Shown in pieces: positions 20,866 through 33,500 of a DNA stretch of 64,000 nt. The position numbers and the translations under genes are program-made. This stretch comes from Corylus avellana (taxonomy: Eukaryota > Streptophyta > Magnoliopsida > Fagales > Betulaceae). How positions within the stretch are numbered: position 1 is the stretch's first letter; the number at the start of each line of letters is the position of its first letter. The notes beneath the pieces are model-generated. The model was not told the origin of the DNA and did not search any database. It saw nothing but the letters and a program-made list of their open reading frames with translations. The stretch lies in NCBI RefSeq assembly GCF_901000735.1, contig NC_081547.1, positions 62,001-126,000 of the forward strand, in the 5' to 3' direction.

Positions 20866-20883
20866 AAGAGTATTTTTGTCGAG
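20866..20883. repeat. Right copy of the LINE target-site duplication
   Basis: Matches 10542-10559 exactly, allowing for poly-A ambiguity at its left edge. Confidence 0.85.
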
Positions 20884-21528
20884 ATATTAATAATTTTTTA
20901 TTGTTTAGAGTTACATTTTTTAGGAAAACTGTGTCCCATTATCGTTTGGATGGTAATTTAATTTGAAGGATATGAATTCTTTCCCAAAAGTATATATATA
21001 AAATAAAAAAAAAAAAAATTAAACAAAAATAATATTCAAATCCGACCTTATTCGAATCACATAGCCTCTTTGTGCGTCTTTTCTTTCCCAACGGCGAAAA
21101 GTCCATTTTCCGTTCTTCAAATCGCGAAACCCTCTCTATCAAGCGAGTCTTTTCTCGGACGATTCATCAACTGGTCACCCTCATCCTCATAAGGTGCCTA
21201 TTTTTCTTAATTACGACATCATCCGTATTGTTATTTTAATAATTCATGTTTGCAATCCAATTTTGATATATTACCCAACTACACCCTGTTTAGTAGATAT
21301 TGTATAATTTGTATATGAAATAGATCTTTTCCGTATGGATTCGATCAAAAACTAATCAAAATATATTTTGAGAAAATCCTGAATTTTAATTTTACTCCCA
21401 CAAGCACAAAATAGCCGAGCGGAGAAATCTTGAGCATTAACTGAAACTCGGTCTTGTTTGTGATCGAAATTGTTAGAATTTAATTTTTAAATGTTGTATG
21501 TTGGTCATTGAGGTACAGAAAGGGAGAG
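20884..21528 (+). promoter_or_regulatory. Promoter and 5' UTR region of the ERGIC3-like gene
   Basis: AT-rich up to about 21055, then a more GC-rich stretch (21060-21193) that could be a first, non-coding exon with a donor at CATAAG/GTGCCT (21194). A matching acceptor, TACAG at 21514-21518, lies 10 nt before the ATG. This 5' UTR intron is inferred from splice-like sites only. The family 1 LINE ends about 645 bp upstream of the ATG. Confidence 0.4.
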
Positions 21529-24500
21529 ATGGGTGTGAAACAAGCTATAAAGAGCCTTGATGCGTTTCCTCGTGCAGAGGACCACTTGCTGCAGAAAACT
21601 CAATCTGGCGCACTAGGTGATGAACTCTCATTTTTCTTTTTAATTTTATTTCAAGAGCTGCTGATTGCAATGGTAACCTGATCGTTTTTTTTTTCTTCTT
21701 TGGTTTTTTTAGTCTCCGTCGTGGGTCTAGTGATAATGGCCATATTATTCCTGCACGAGCTGAGATATTATATTACCACATATACTGTTCATCAGGTTTG
21801 TATTTTATTTATTTTGCTGCCTCTTCCTCTTTTCTCTGGTGCTCTTCATTTCAGTTCACCAGATTTTGAAATGACTAGCATTTAGGCCCGTAAATCTGCT
21901 GTGCCAGCAAAGAAATGAACAATCGAGTTGATCGTGGTGAGGGTTAGTTATTTAAATGCACAAGATGAAAATGAAAAAATCGGTTCATAAAGTTAAATTG
22001 ATCAAGGATTATAGTTGGTCTCAATATGCTTCCAAAGAATGATGTTTCTCTTAGTGGAGTACGGCATGAAGCATATTACAATCTGTTAATAGTAGTATGC
22101 CTGAGTGAAAATAATATGATATTTTGATCAGTTTGACTATTTTTATCCCCAGTGAATCAACCAAGTAATTAGATAACAAGTGATCCTTTTGGTGTGATGG
22201 TATAAACTTTATGAGCATGTGGGTCATCTAACTGATGTTCTCCGTGTTTCGGCAGATGTCTGTTGATTTAAAACGTGGAGAAACTCTTCCAATCCACATA
22301 AATATGACGTTTCCTTCTTTGCCCTGTGATGGTTAGCCTATTTCTTTCTTTTTATCTCTTAAGTAAACGCCAGTTTGTTTACATTTTTTTTTCCATCCTT
22401 GAGTGTTGGCTTTATGTTTCTGCATGCAGTTTTAAGTGTTGACGCAATTGATATGTCAGGCAAGCATGAAGTGGATCTTGATACAAACATTTGGAAAGTA
22501 AGACAATTTCCTACTTTCAGAAGTTTTTCTTTGCAGATTAAGAGCCTATTTGGAATTGCGTTTGAGAAATAGAGCTTTTAAGTCAAAAAGAGCTTTTGGG
22601 CAAAAGCTTCAGTTTTAAGCTTTTGCCAAAAGTGTTTTTTGGTCATTTTTTTGCTTTTTAGACCCTTAAAAGCGCTTTTAATTTTTTTACCAAACGAGTA
22701 TTTTTTTCTTTAAACAGACTTTTTGAGTGTTAAAAGCACTTTTAAGCCTCTCAAATGCAATCTCAAACAAACCCTAAGTCAACATAATGTCTTGCAGTAT
22801 TTGCTGTGTATTAGGGTTCTATCCCTTTTTTCCACTTTTTTTTATGAATATTTTTCTTTATCCAAAGGATCTTAATGTTGTAACTTTTAAGACATTAATA
22901 AATGCATTGCACTATCTTGATAGTAGTTTTTTGAGATTTGGAGGCCAGTGTTCTCTGGATCAAATGGCAACTCCTCTTTCCATGAATAAGGGTAAAGGGT
23001 CAATTCATTTGTTTAATCCAAGTAGGTGCGTGAGTTTTGTTTGCCTATCCCAAAATGGAAAAACAAAAATTAAAAACAAGAAATGATGTATTGAATTAAT
23101 TTTTTGTAAGACTTTTGGTGAAGGATGAACTATTTGCATTTTCTTCCCCAGGCTGTTTAGACTTTGAATAATTTGCTTCATTCCCTGAGAATCAGGAACG
23201 ACATAACTTCCTTCATAATTTGCTGGCTCATTTGGTAAACTCAGTATCCACTACATAAATACCAAGTGCGCAGCAAACATGCCTCTGAATCTATGTGGAT
23301 TAAGTTAAGGAAAGATGGAGTGATTGACAAGATCCATTTGCTTCTTCAAGGACTTAAAACACTAAAATGATTAGGTTCCCAATTTCAAACGTCTAGTTTT
23401 TTACTGTAAAAGTTCTATCGACATCAACCACGCAAAGAAAGTTACTATGAAGGAACTGGATAATTTGGAGTTGACCCATTGGGGAGGAATCCTCCTGTTT
23501 GTCCATCAAAATATGGGAAATGAGATAGAATTTTTGTTCAGATAGTTTCAGCTTCGAAAAGTAGAGTCATCATATCCACTCTATTTACCCTTCCTATGAG
23601 ACTACAATCAGACGTGATTTCAATCATTTTGTCCATCTTTATCAAGACATTGTCAATGTAGTCTATGGGTCTATTTGTTTATTGTTACTAGTATTTGATG
23701 GTATGATGTACTTTATCTAAGCATGAAATTCTTCTCATGTTTCCATGTATTCAAACATGATCACTTTGCAACTTATTGGTGGATTTAAGCATCAAATGCC
23801 TTTCATGTGAGAGAATAAAAAGGTTTAAATCCAAAATAATAATAGAATTGGTGGTGTTGGTGGTCGTGCAAAAGAAATACAAGGATTGTAATATTAATTC
23901 AAACATCGTTTCTTTTTTTTTTCTTTGTAGAAGCAGGTGGTATGTATTGACTAAAGGGAATCATTTTTTTTTTTAATCGATTAGTATGCTAGGGGCTTAT
24001 AGTGATATTTATAATACTTTTTTGATAAGTAATGTTGTGTATACCAAAAAGCGCAGCGGGCACACTCCTAGTACGTGGGAAGTACACAAGAGAACGCCTA
24101 ATTAGAAGAAGAAAAGAGAACAAGAAAATCGGAAAAACTAATCACTAAAGGAGCTAAACAAACAGTTGTCCAAGTGAAAAGAGAAAAGAAGAAAAAGGAT
24201 TTGAGCTCCTCCAAAGTCCTCTCAAGATCCTCAAAGCTTCTCACATTTCTTTCCCTCCATAGGCACCACATAAGGCGAAGAGGACCGTTTTCCACACAAT
24301 AGCACTCCGAGAACTACCTCCCGTCAACTTACAAGCAAAAAAATTCACCACACTACTAGGCATAACCCAAGATAGCCCAAAGCGACTAAAAATAGCATAC
24401 CATAATTCACGGGCAAGGGGGAAAAAGGCCGTTTAAATTCGAGAACATGAGGCTCAAAGCGGAAGGGTTTGTGCCCCTAGTGAAACAGTGGTGGGATTCT

Positions 24501-27500
24501 TATGTGTTCCAAGGTACGCCTAGCTTTGTTTTTGCTTGCAAGCTCAAGGCTTTGAAGATGAATTTGAAGACACGGAATGAGGAGTTGTTTGGCAATATAG
24601 GTAGGAATAAGAGGATCCTTCTTGAAGATCTCCGAGTGTTTGATGTTCATGAAGAAAGTAGGGCCTTGGATGAGAATGAGTTAATGAGGAAGGCTAAGCT
24701 TGTTCGAGAGTTAGAGAGGCGTACTCTTATGGAGGAGGTGAGTTGGAGGCAGAAATCGAGGGTGATGTGGTTAAAAGAATGAGATAAATGCAATAAATTT
24801 TTTTCACTCCATAGCCAACTCTAATAGAAGGCACAATTCTATGGACACCCTTATGATTGGAGACAGCCCTTCTTCCAATCAGGAGGAGATCAGTGAGCAC
24901 ATTCTTGAGCTCTATCAAAAGCTCTTTCCCAAGCAATGCAGGGGGAGGCCTATGGTAGATGGTATTCCCTTTGATTCCATTTCGGAGGTGAAGGTTGGTT
25001 GGTTGGAGAGAGACTTTGAAGAGGAAGTGGTGAGAAAGGTAGTGTCAAAGATGAATAGAAATAAGGCGTCGAACCTCGATGGGTTTTCTATGGCTTTCTT
25101 CCAAGCTTGCTAGGAGGTTCTAAGGGAGGATATTATGAAGGTGTTTAGGGATTTTTATGGTGGTGGGATGTTTGAAAAGAGCCTCAATGCTGCTTTCATT
25201 TCGCTTATTCCAAAGATTAATGGAGCTATCAATCTCAAAGACTTCCGCCGGATTAGCCTTGTGGGGGGTATCTACAAAATCATTGCTAAGGTTTTAGCAA
25301 ACAGATTGAAGACAGTTTTGGATAAGATAATCTCCAAGTCACAAAGTGCTTTCATCAAAGGTAGGCAAATTCTATACCCTATTTTGATTTCTAATGAATG
25401 TCTTGATAGTAGGTTGAGATCTAGGAAGCCAGGGGTCATTTCCAAAATGGATCTAGAAAAAGCATATGATCGTGTGAACTGGGATTTTTTGTTGTACTTG
25501 CTGAGGAGGAGGTGTGGTTTTGGGGGGACTTGGTGCTCATGGATAGAACATTGCATCTCTTTGGTGCGGTTTTCGATTCTGGTCAATGGCTCTCTTAATG
25601 GGTTCTTTAGTAGTTCCAGGAGCCTAAGACAAGGGGACCCCATTTCTCCTTTGTTGTTTGTTTTTGTGATGGAGGCTTTTCTCTCATCTTCTGTTTGTCG
25701 ATGACACGTTGATTTTTTGCAATGCTATGCCCGGCCAGTTATGTTATTTGCGTACTGTGTGTTTTGCTATTTGAAGTAGCTTCCGATTTGAAGGTTAACT
25801 TGGCTAAGTTAGTGTTAATTCCGGTGGGGAATGTGGATCAAGTGGGAATGCTAGCCGGTATTTTAGGTTGTGGGGTTGCTACTTTGCCAATAAAGTACCT
25901 TGGTCTTCTGTTGGGAGCCTTTTATAAGGCCAAGCATATTTGGGATGGCGTTATCGAGAAATTAGAACATCAGTTGGCCAATTGGAAAATGTTGTATTCG
26001 TCAAAGGGCGGTAGGGTCACCCTTATCAAGAGCACCCTTGCTAATTTGCCCACTTATTACTTGTCTCTTTTTCCTATCCCGGTGAGTGTTGCTAACCACA
26101 TCGAGAAGTTACAACACAATTTTTTTATGGGGCGGGATAGGTGAAGAGTTCAAGTATGGGTTGGTGTGATGATCAACCGTTGAAGCATGCTTTCCCTTCC
26201 TTGTTTGGTATTGCGAGGTATAAGGACGCGTGGGTGGAGGATAATTTTAGTTGGAGGAATTGGAGGGCTGAGTGGAATGTCCTTTGTGTGCGCTGCGCCC
26301 AAGATTGGGAATTGGATGGGGTCTCATCTTTCTTTGAATTGCTATACTCTTGTAAGGTTTCTTATGGTAATGCGGACCGTATTCGATGGTCCTTATCTAA
26401 AAAGGGTACGTTTGAGGTGAAATCGTTCTATAAGGCCTTGTCCATTCCAGATTGTGGGGGGTTTCCATGGAAGAGTATTTGGCGCTCTAAAGTGCCTTCG
26501 AGAGTAGCATTTTTTGGGTGGACTGCGGCTCTCGGTAAAATTCTGACACATGACAATTTTTGCGAAAGCGGAGAATTGTGGTAGTGGAATGGTGTTGTAT
26601 GTGTAAGAAGAATAGGGAGTCTGTAGATCATTTGTTGATTCATTGTGAAGTGGCTACTCGGTTATGGAACTATGTTTTTACCTTGTTCGGTATTGAGTGG
26701 GTCATGCCTCAACGGTTCATTAACTTGTTGTCTTGTTGGAATCAGGTGGGGGGTAGGGTTATTTCTAAAGCCATTTGGAGGATGGTTCCTTTATGTATCA
26801 TGTGGTGTGTTTGGCGGGAGAGGAATGCTCTAACATTTGAGGGTAAGGAGTGTTCAGTGGATGGGATGAGGAAGAATATGGTCTCTATGCTACACTTGTG
26901 GGTGTTGGCTCATCATCAGAGCGTGGTCCCGACTTTAGATGAGTTCTTGAGTATGTGCTCTTTGTATATTCCGTAGGGGTTTCTATTGTATATATCTGTT
27001 GCATTAGGGTTGCGCCCCTCTGCGCTTTTTTCAATAATATTCTCATTACTTATCAAAGAAAAAAAAAAAAGGGTGAAGAGTTCAAGTACCATTTAGTGAA
27101 ATGGTTGAAGGTTTGCACTCCAATTAAAGAGGGAGGGCTGGTTATTAGAGATTTAAAGGTGTTTAATCACGCTCTTCTAGGGAAATGGTTTTGGCGCTAT
27201 GGGACGAAGAGTGATGCTTGGTGGGTGGTGTTCTTTGGAGCCTAGAGGAGCTTTTGGGGTGGGGTTGTGGAAGAATATCAGGAAAGGGTGGGATACTCTC
27301 AAAGGCCTTACGAGACTTGTGGTGGGGAATGGGACTCGGATTAGCTTTTGGCATGATTTGTGGAGTGGAGATACGGTTCTCAAGGTAGCTTTTCCAGTTT
27401 TATTTGGCATTGCTTGTGCGAAGGATGCCTCGGTTGCGGCTAATATGGAGGTATTGGGTGGTTCCAATTAGTGGAATATGAGTTTTTCTAGAGAGGCACA

Positions 27501-30500
27501 TGATTGGGAGGCAGAAGTCTTTGCCTCCTTTCTCCAGGTGTTGCATTCAACCAGAGTGAGACGAGGGTGTGAAGATGGATTGTGGTGGAGCTCTTCAAAA
27601 GGAGGCATTTTCAAGGTCAAGTCCCTCTTTTACTCCATAGCTTGCACTGAAGGAAGGAGATTCCCTTGGAAGAGTGTGTGGCGAACGCAGGCTCCTCCAA
27701 GAGCAATTTTCTTTATGTGGTCACCAGCTCTGGGCGAAATTCTGACCTTAGACAATCTAAGGAAGAGGCACGTTATTGTGACGAAAAGATGTTGCATGTG
27801 TAAGAGAAGTGAGGAGACGGTGGACCATCTTCTTCTTCATTGTCAGGTAGCTTCTGCTTTGGGGAGTTCCATTTTTGGTTGTTTTAGGATGTCTTGGGTG
27901 ATGCCTAGACAGGTGTTCAAGTTGTTCGCCTGTTGGTGGTCTTTTGGAAGGAGGGGGAGTGCCATAGTTTGGAAGATGGTTTTTACATGCCTTTTTTGGT
28001 GTTTATGGAGGAAGAGAACAATAGGTGCTTTGTGGACTTGGAGAGGTCTTCGAAGGACATTTTATTCTCGTGTTTTTATACTTTGTATCTTTGGACTATA
28101 GCGTTTTTATCCCTGTTGTCGATTAGCTTTGATGATTTCTTTGTGTTCTTTTTCTTTTCTAGTTAGGTGATCCCTGTTGTATACTCCATGTGTAGCCTTA
28201 CGCTTTTAATAAGACTAGTTATTACTTATCAAAAAAAAAAAAAATCACAGGCAATATCACAGTGAAGAAGAAGAAGATAATCGATGGTCTCCCCATCCGA
28301 TTTGCACAAGTAACATCTATTGACCACGATTAGATACAATAGAACTAAAAAAAAAAAAAAAAGGAATACTAGTTACTCAAGAACTAGGAACTCTAGTTAC
28401 AATAGAACTAAACTAGGACCTGTTATCTGGACTCCTTGGATGATATCAACTCTATCACGTTTTCTCTCCTAGTTGCTTAGTGTTTGTGAACGGTACAATA
28501 TGTGCTTTAACAAGGTGAAGTCAAAGGGCTTTGAGGATCAGGTGAAAACATGGTGGAAGTCCCATAGTTTTCGGGGATCCCCCCTCGATATTATTGCAGA
28601 GGAAAGGCCCCTTATCGAAGGATGAAACGTTGAGAAAGGAAGAAATTTATACGGACTTGGAGAGGTTTATTCTCCTCAAAAAGCGAGTTGGAAGCAGAAG
28701 TCAAGGCCTCTTTGGCTGAAAGAGAAAGGAAAGAACACTAAATTTTTCTACTGGGTGGCAAATTCGAATAGAAGAAACAACAACGTGGATTCTTTAGTTT
28801 TTAATGGGTTATTGTCTTCAGATTCTACTGAAATTAGAGAGCATATTTTGCAGTATTTTTTTTATAAAAAATTAAAAAATTAAAAAATTTTAAAAAAAAA
28901 AAAAAAAAAAAAGTAAATTAATCTCATTAGAAAACTTAGAGAGACGCAACCCGTGTACACAAGAAATATACATGAGAGATTCCCTATAATGGAGTAAAAG
29001 ATGAACAAAAATCCAAAAATTCATTCTAACTAGAAAAGTGAGGACTATTATATGACGCCATCCATGCATAAAGGGATTTGAGCATCACAAATTTTCATTT
29101 TACCACCAAAATCTCGCTATCTATTTTCTCCAAATGCGCCACATTAAGTACAAAAGAGCCATCTTCCAAACTTATACAATATTCTGGCTCCCACTTGACC
29201 TCTCCAACTAGCCAATAACTTTATAACCTTTCTAGGCATAATCCACTCTACACCAAAAAAAGGGAATTGTGCAACCAAAGTTCTCTTGCCACTCTACACC
29301 ATATTGTGCTCTTCTACAATTAGCGTTATGCAGAACAATTCAGCTGGTGGCCAAAAGTGGATGACCTTTCTTTCACATGGTGTTATTCAAACTTGTTGGG
29401 AGGTCATTTAAGAGGATATCGTGGAAGTTTTCTAGGAGTTTCATACCCGAGGGAAGTTTGAGAAGAGCTTCAATGCAACTTTTATTTCTTGTATCCCCAA
29501 AAAAGCCGGTGTCGTGGATATTAAGGACTTCTCTCCTATTAGTTAGTGGGTGGTGTTTATAAAAAGTCTCTTTAGGTTCTAGTGAACAGGCTGAATATAG
29601 TGTTGGAGAAGATTATTTCTAGTTCTCAAAATGCGTTCATCAGGGGGAAGCAAATTTTGGATTTAGTTTTAGTACCTACTGAATGTCTTAATAGTCGAAT
29701 TAGATTAGGGGAACCTGGTGTGTTGCGTAAATTGGACTTAGAGAAGGCTTACATGTTAAATTATCACTTATTGCAAAAGCTTAAGCTGATAGGAACGGAT
29801 GAATTTAATAATTTAACTTATATAACACTTTCCTTCATGTGTGGGCTTAAACTCTCTTTTAATATGGGTTTTGATTTTTTGTCTTTTTTGTGTAGAATGG
29901 GACCTGCCTAGAAATGTAATTGAGTTGTTGGCAAGTTGGAGAGGTAAGATGGGAAGCTGATCTTAGAAGTTTGGAGGATGACACATTTATGCTTAATGTG
30001 GTTCATTTAGAGAGCGGAATGCAATGAGCTTTAAAAATCGTGAGATTTCGGTTTTAGAGCTAAAGAAAATATGTTTAAATCTCTTTATACATGGACAGTG
30101 GCATATAATAGTCCGCATTTTTCTAGTTTCCACTTCCCCCAATTCTTTTAGGGGTCTCTCACTTTCTATTGAGATTGATTTACTTTTTTTTTTTTTGATA
30201 GGTAAGTAACTGATATTATTAAAAGCGTGAGGCGCCCCAAAGTACACTGGAAGTATACTAGGAACACCTAACTAGAAGGGGAAAAGCGTACAAGGAAATC
30301 ATCATAGCTAATCGAAACTGGAAAAACATATGCTACAGTCCAGAGATAGAGAGTATGGAAACAATAGGCTAAAGTGTCCTCAAAAGACCTCTCCACATCC
30401 TCGAAACACCTATTATTTCTCTCTCTCCATATACACCAAAAAAAGCAAATAGGCACCATCTTCCAGACTGCAGCACTCCCCCCCCTTCCTGCAGACCACC

Positions 30501-33500
30501 AACAGGCTAGCAACTCGAAAACCCGACTAGGCATCACCCATGATAACCCAAAACGGCCAAAAAAGGCACTCCACAAAGCAGACGCCACCTCACAATGAAG
30601 AAGAAGATGATCCACCGTCTCTTCACTCTTCTTGCACATCCAACATCTGTTCACCACAATCACATTTCGCTTTCTGAAATTATCTAAGGTTAGAATTTTC
30701 CCCCAAGCTGCCGACCACACAAAAAACGCTGCCCTTGGGGGAGCCTGTGTCCGCCACACGCTCTTCCAAGGAAACCTCCTCCCTTCCGAACATGCCAAGG
30801 AGAAAAAGAGAGATTTTACCTTGAAAGTACCTCTTTTGGAGGAGTTCCACCATAATTTATCTTCCGACCCTCTTCTTACTCTAGTAGAATGTAACACCTG
30901 AAAGAAGGAGGCAAAGGCCTCCACCTCCCAATCATGAGCCTCTCTGGAAAATCTCACATTCCACTTAATGGACCCACCTAGCATCTCCACGTTATCCGCA
31001 ATTGAGGCATCCTTCGCACATGCAATACTAAAAAGGATCGGGAAGGCTATCTTGAGAGCTGAATCTCCACACCACCAATCATGCCAAAAGCTAATCCTAG
31101 TCCCATCCCCCACTTCAAATCTCGTAAAGCCTTTGAAAGTTTCCCACCCTTTCCTAATATTCTTCCATAACCCCACCCCACACGTCCCTCCAGGTTCAAC
31201 AGAACACCACCCACCCCATAAACTTCCATACTTCGCATCTACCACAACTCTCCACCAAGCATCTCTTTTCGACCCATAACGCCACAACCACTTCCCTAAA
31301 AGAGCACGGTTGAAGACCAATAAGTTCCTAATACCCAACCCTCCTTCCTTGATCGGAGTGCAAATCTGCGACCACTTCACCAAGTGGTATTTGAACTCTT
31401 CTCCTATCCCTCCCCATAGAAAATTGCATTGAAGCTTCTCAATGCGCCTAGCAACACTCACCGGAATATGGAAAAGAGACAAGTAATAAGTGGGCAAATT
31501 AGCAAGAGTGCTCTTGATAAGGGTGACCCTACCCCCTTTCGACAAATACTTCCTTTTCCAGCTGGCTAACCGGTGTTCAATCTTCTCGATAACTCCATCC
31601 CAAATATGCTTGTACTTATAAGAGCCTCCCAACGGGAGACCAAGATACTTCACTGGCAAAGTAACCGCCTCACATCCTAAAATACCGGCTAGCAAATCCA
31701 CGTGCTCCACAGTCCCCACCGGAATAAGCATCGTTTTAGCCAAATTAACCTTCAACCCTGAAGCAGCTTCAAACCACAGAAACAAACACTGCAAGTAATG
31801 TAACTGGGCAGGCCTAGCATTGCAGAAAATCAAGGTATCATCGGCAAATAAAAGGTGAGACTGTAGTGTTGCCGATTTTGAAGCCTTCTAACAGCCCCCT
31901 CTGAACCGCTACCGAAATCATCCTACTCAATACCTCCATCACAAACACAAACAGTAAAGGAGAGAGAGGATCCCCTTGTCTCAAACCCTTGGAGCTGCTA
32001 AAAAAACCTTTGGGAGACCCATTTACCAGAATCGAAAACCGCACCGAGGAAATGCAATGTTGAATCCAAGAACACCATACCCCTCCAAAACCACATCTCC
32101 TTAGCACATACATCAAGAAGCCCCAATTCACATTATCATAAGCTTTTTCCAAATCCATTTTGCAAATGACCCCTGGCTCCCCAGATCTCAGCCTACTACC
32201 AAGGCATTCATTAGCAATCAAGATGGGATCTAGAATCTGCCTACCTTTGATGAAAGCATTTTGCGACTTGGAAATGATCTTATCCAACACAACCTTCAAT
32301 CTGTTTGCTAAAACCTTGGCAATAATTTTATACATACCTCCCACAAGGCTAATCGGGCGGAAATCTTTGAGATTGGTGGCACCAGGAATCTTCGGAATAA
32401 GTGAAATGAAAGAAGCGTTTAGGCTCTTTACAAACATCCCTCCAGCATGGAAAGCACTAAACACCTCATAATGTCCTCCCTCACCACATCCCAACAAGCT
32501 TGGAAGAAAGCCAAAGAAAACCCATCGGGGCCCGAAGCCTTATTGCCATTCATCTTAAACACGACCTTTTTAACCTCTTCCTCTTCAAAAACTCTCTCCA
32601 ACCAGCTAGTCTCTTCCTCCGAAATGGAATCCAAAGAGATACCATCGACCAAGGGCCTCCAATTGTGTTGCTCAGTAAAAAGCTTTTGATAGAATTCGAC
32701 AATATGCTCACTAATCTCATCCTGATTCGAAGAAAGATTATCCCCAATCATCAAGGTCTCTATCGAGTTAAATCTTCTGTTAGAGTTGGCAATGGAATGA
32801 AAGAATTTGGTGCACTTGTCCCCTTCCTTCAACCAACACACCCTAGATTTCTGTCTCCAACTTATCTCCTCCATAAGAGTACACTTCTCTAATTCTCTAA
32901 CAACCTCGGCCTTCCTCACTAACTCCTCCTCGATCAAAGCCCTACTTTCTTCGTGCTCATCAAACACCCGAAGATCTTCAAGAAGCAACCTCTTATTCCT
33001 CTCAATGTTACCAAACACTTCCTCATTCCAAGTCTTCAGATTCAGCTTCAGGGCCTTGAGCTTGCAAGTGAAAACAAAGCTCGGCGTACCTTGGAACTCA
33101 TAAGAATCCCACCATTGTTTCACTAAGGCAACAAACCCATCCGCCTTAAGCCACATATTCTCAAACCTGAACGGCCTTTTCCCCTGGGATACCTCCCCCA
33201 ACTCAAGAATGATTGGAAAGTGATCCGAGCAAAGACGAGGAAGCCTCTTCTGCCTCACCCCAGGAAACCAGGCTTCCAATCTTGAAGAAACAAGAAACCG
33301 ATCGATCCTAGACCATAGCGGAGGATCTTGAGAAACTGACCAAGTGCAAGCACCCCCTGCAAGAGGCAAGTCCATAAGCCCTTGTTCAGAAATGAAATCA
33401 GAGAAGCTCATCATAGCAGAATCCAGACTAGCTCCTCCTGATCTTTCACCAGGGAATCGAGTAACATTGAAATCTCCCCCTATACACCATGGCAAGTTCC

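Larger units (their letters stand above)
10560..20866 (+). mobile_element. Young L1-type non-LTR retrotransposon (family 1), shown as two near-identical copies with N gaps
   Basis: Order: a short 5' region, ORF1, ORF2, a 3' UTR containing TTGCGCCCCTCTGCGC and TTACTTATC, and poly-A at 16632; then about 80 bp of unrelated sequence, an N gap, and a second copy that starts inside ORF1 and runs to poly-A at 20851-20866. The 18 bp TSD flanks the start of copy 1 and the end of copy 2. Copy 1's own tail is followed by unrelated DNA, not by the TSD. I infer one real insertion of about 6 kb, duplicated in assembly. Two insertions or an unusual recombination are the alternatives. Confidence 0.9.
24020..28345 (-). 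mobile_element. 5'-truncated minus-strand LINE, split by a later plus-strand LINE
   Basis: The 3' part lies at 24020-24416 (minus frame WVMPSSVV, then [19 protein letters not shown] and a tail ending TTACTTATC plus A's). The upstream part lies at 28245-28345 ([18 protein letters not shown]). Removing 24417-28244 joins the two: the zf-RVT reading goes HCDIAC into [11 protein letters not shown] without loss. The join is bounded by a 10 bp near-duplication, TCACGGGCAA at 24407-24416 and TCACAGGCAA at 28245-28254. So this is one element with a nested insertion. Confidence 0.75.

Noticed and set aside
24020..28345. Twin-priming inversion of a single LINE at 24416
   Set aside because: Both orientations carry their own 3' end, and the minus-strand reading continues from 24416 to 28245 after removing the plus-strand insert. 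Nested insertion explains it better.
28343..28420. Small insertion with TSD TACAATAGAACTAAA around a poly-A run
   Set aside because: The segment between the repeats is only about 50 bp and mostly A's; a local duplication is as likely.
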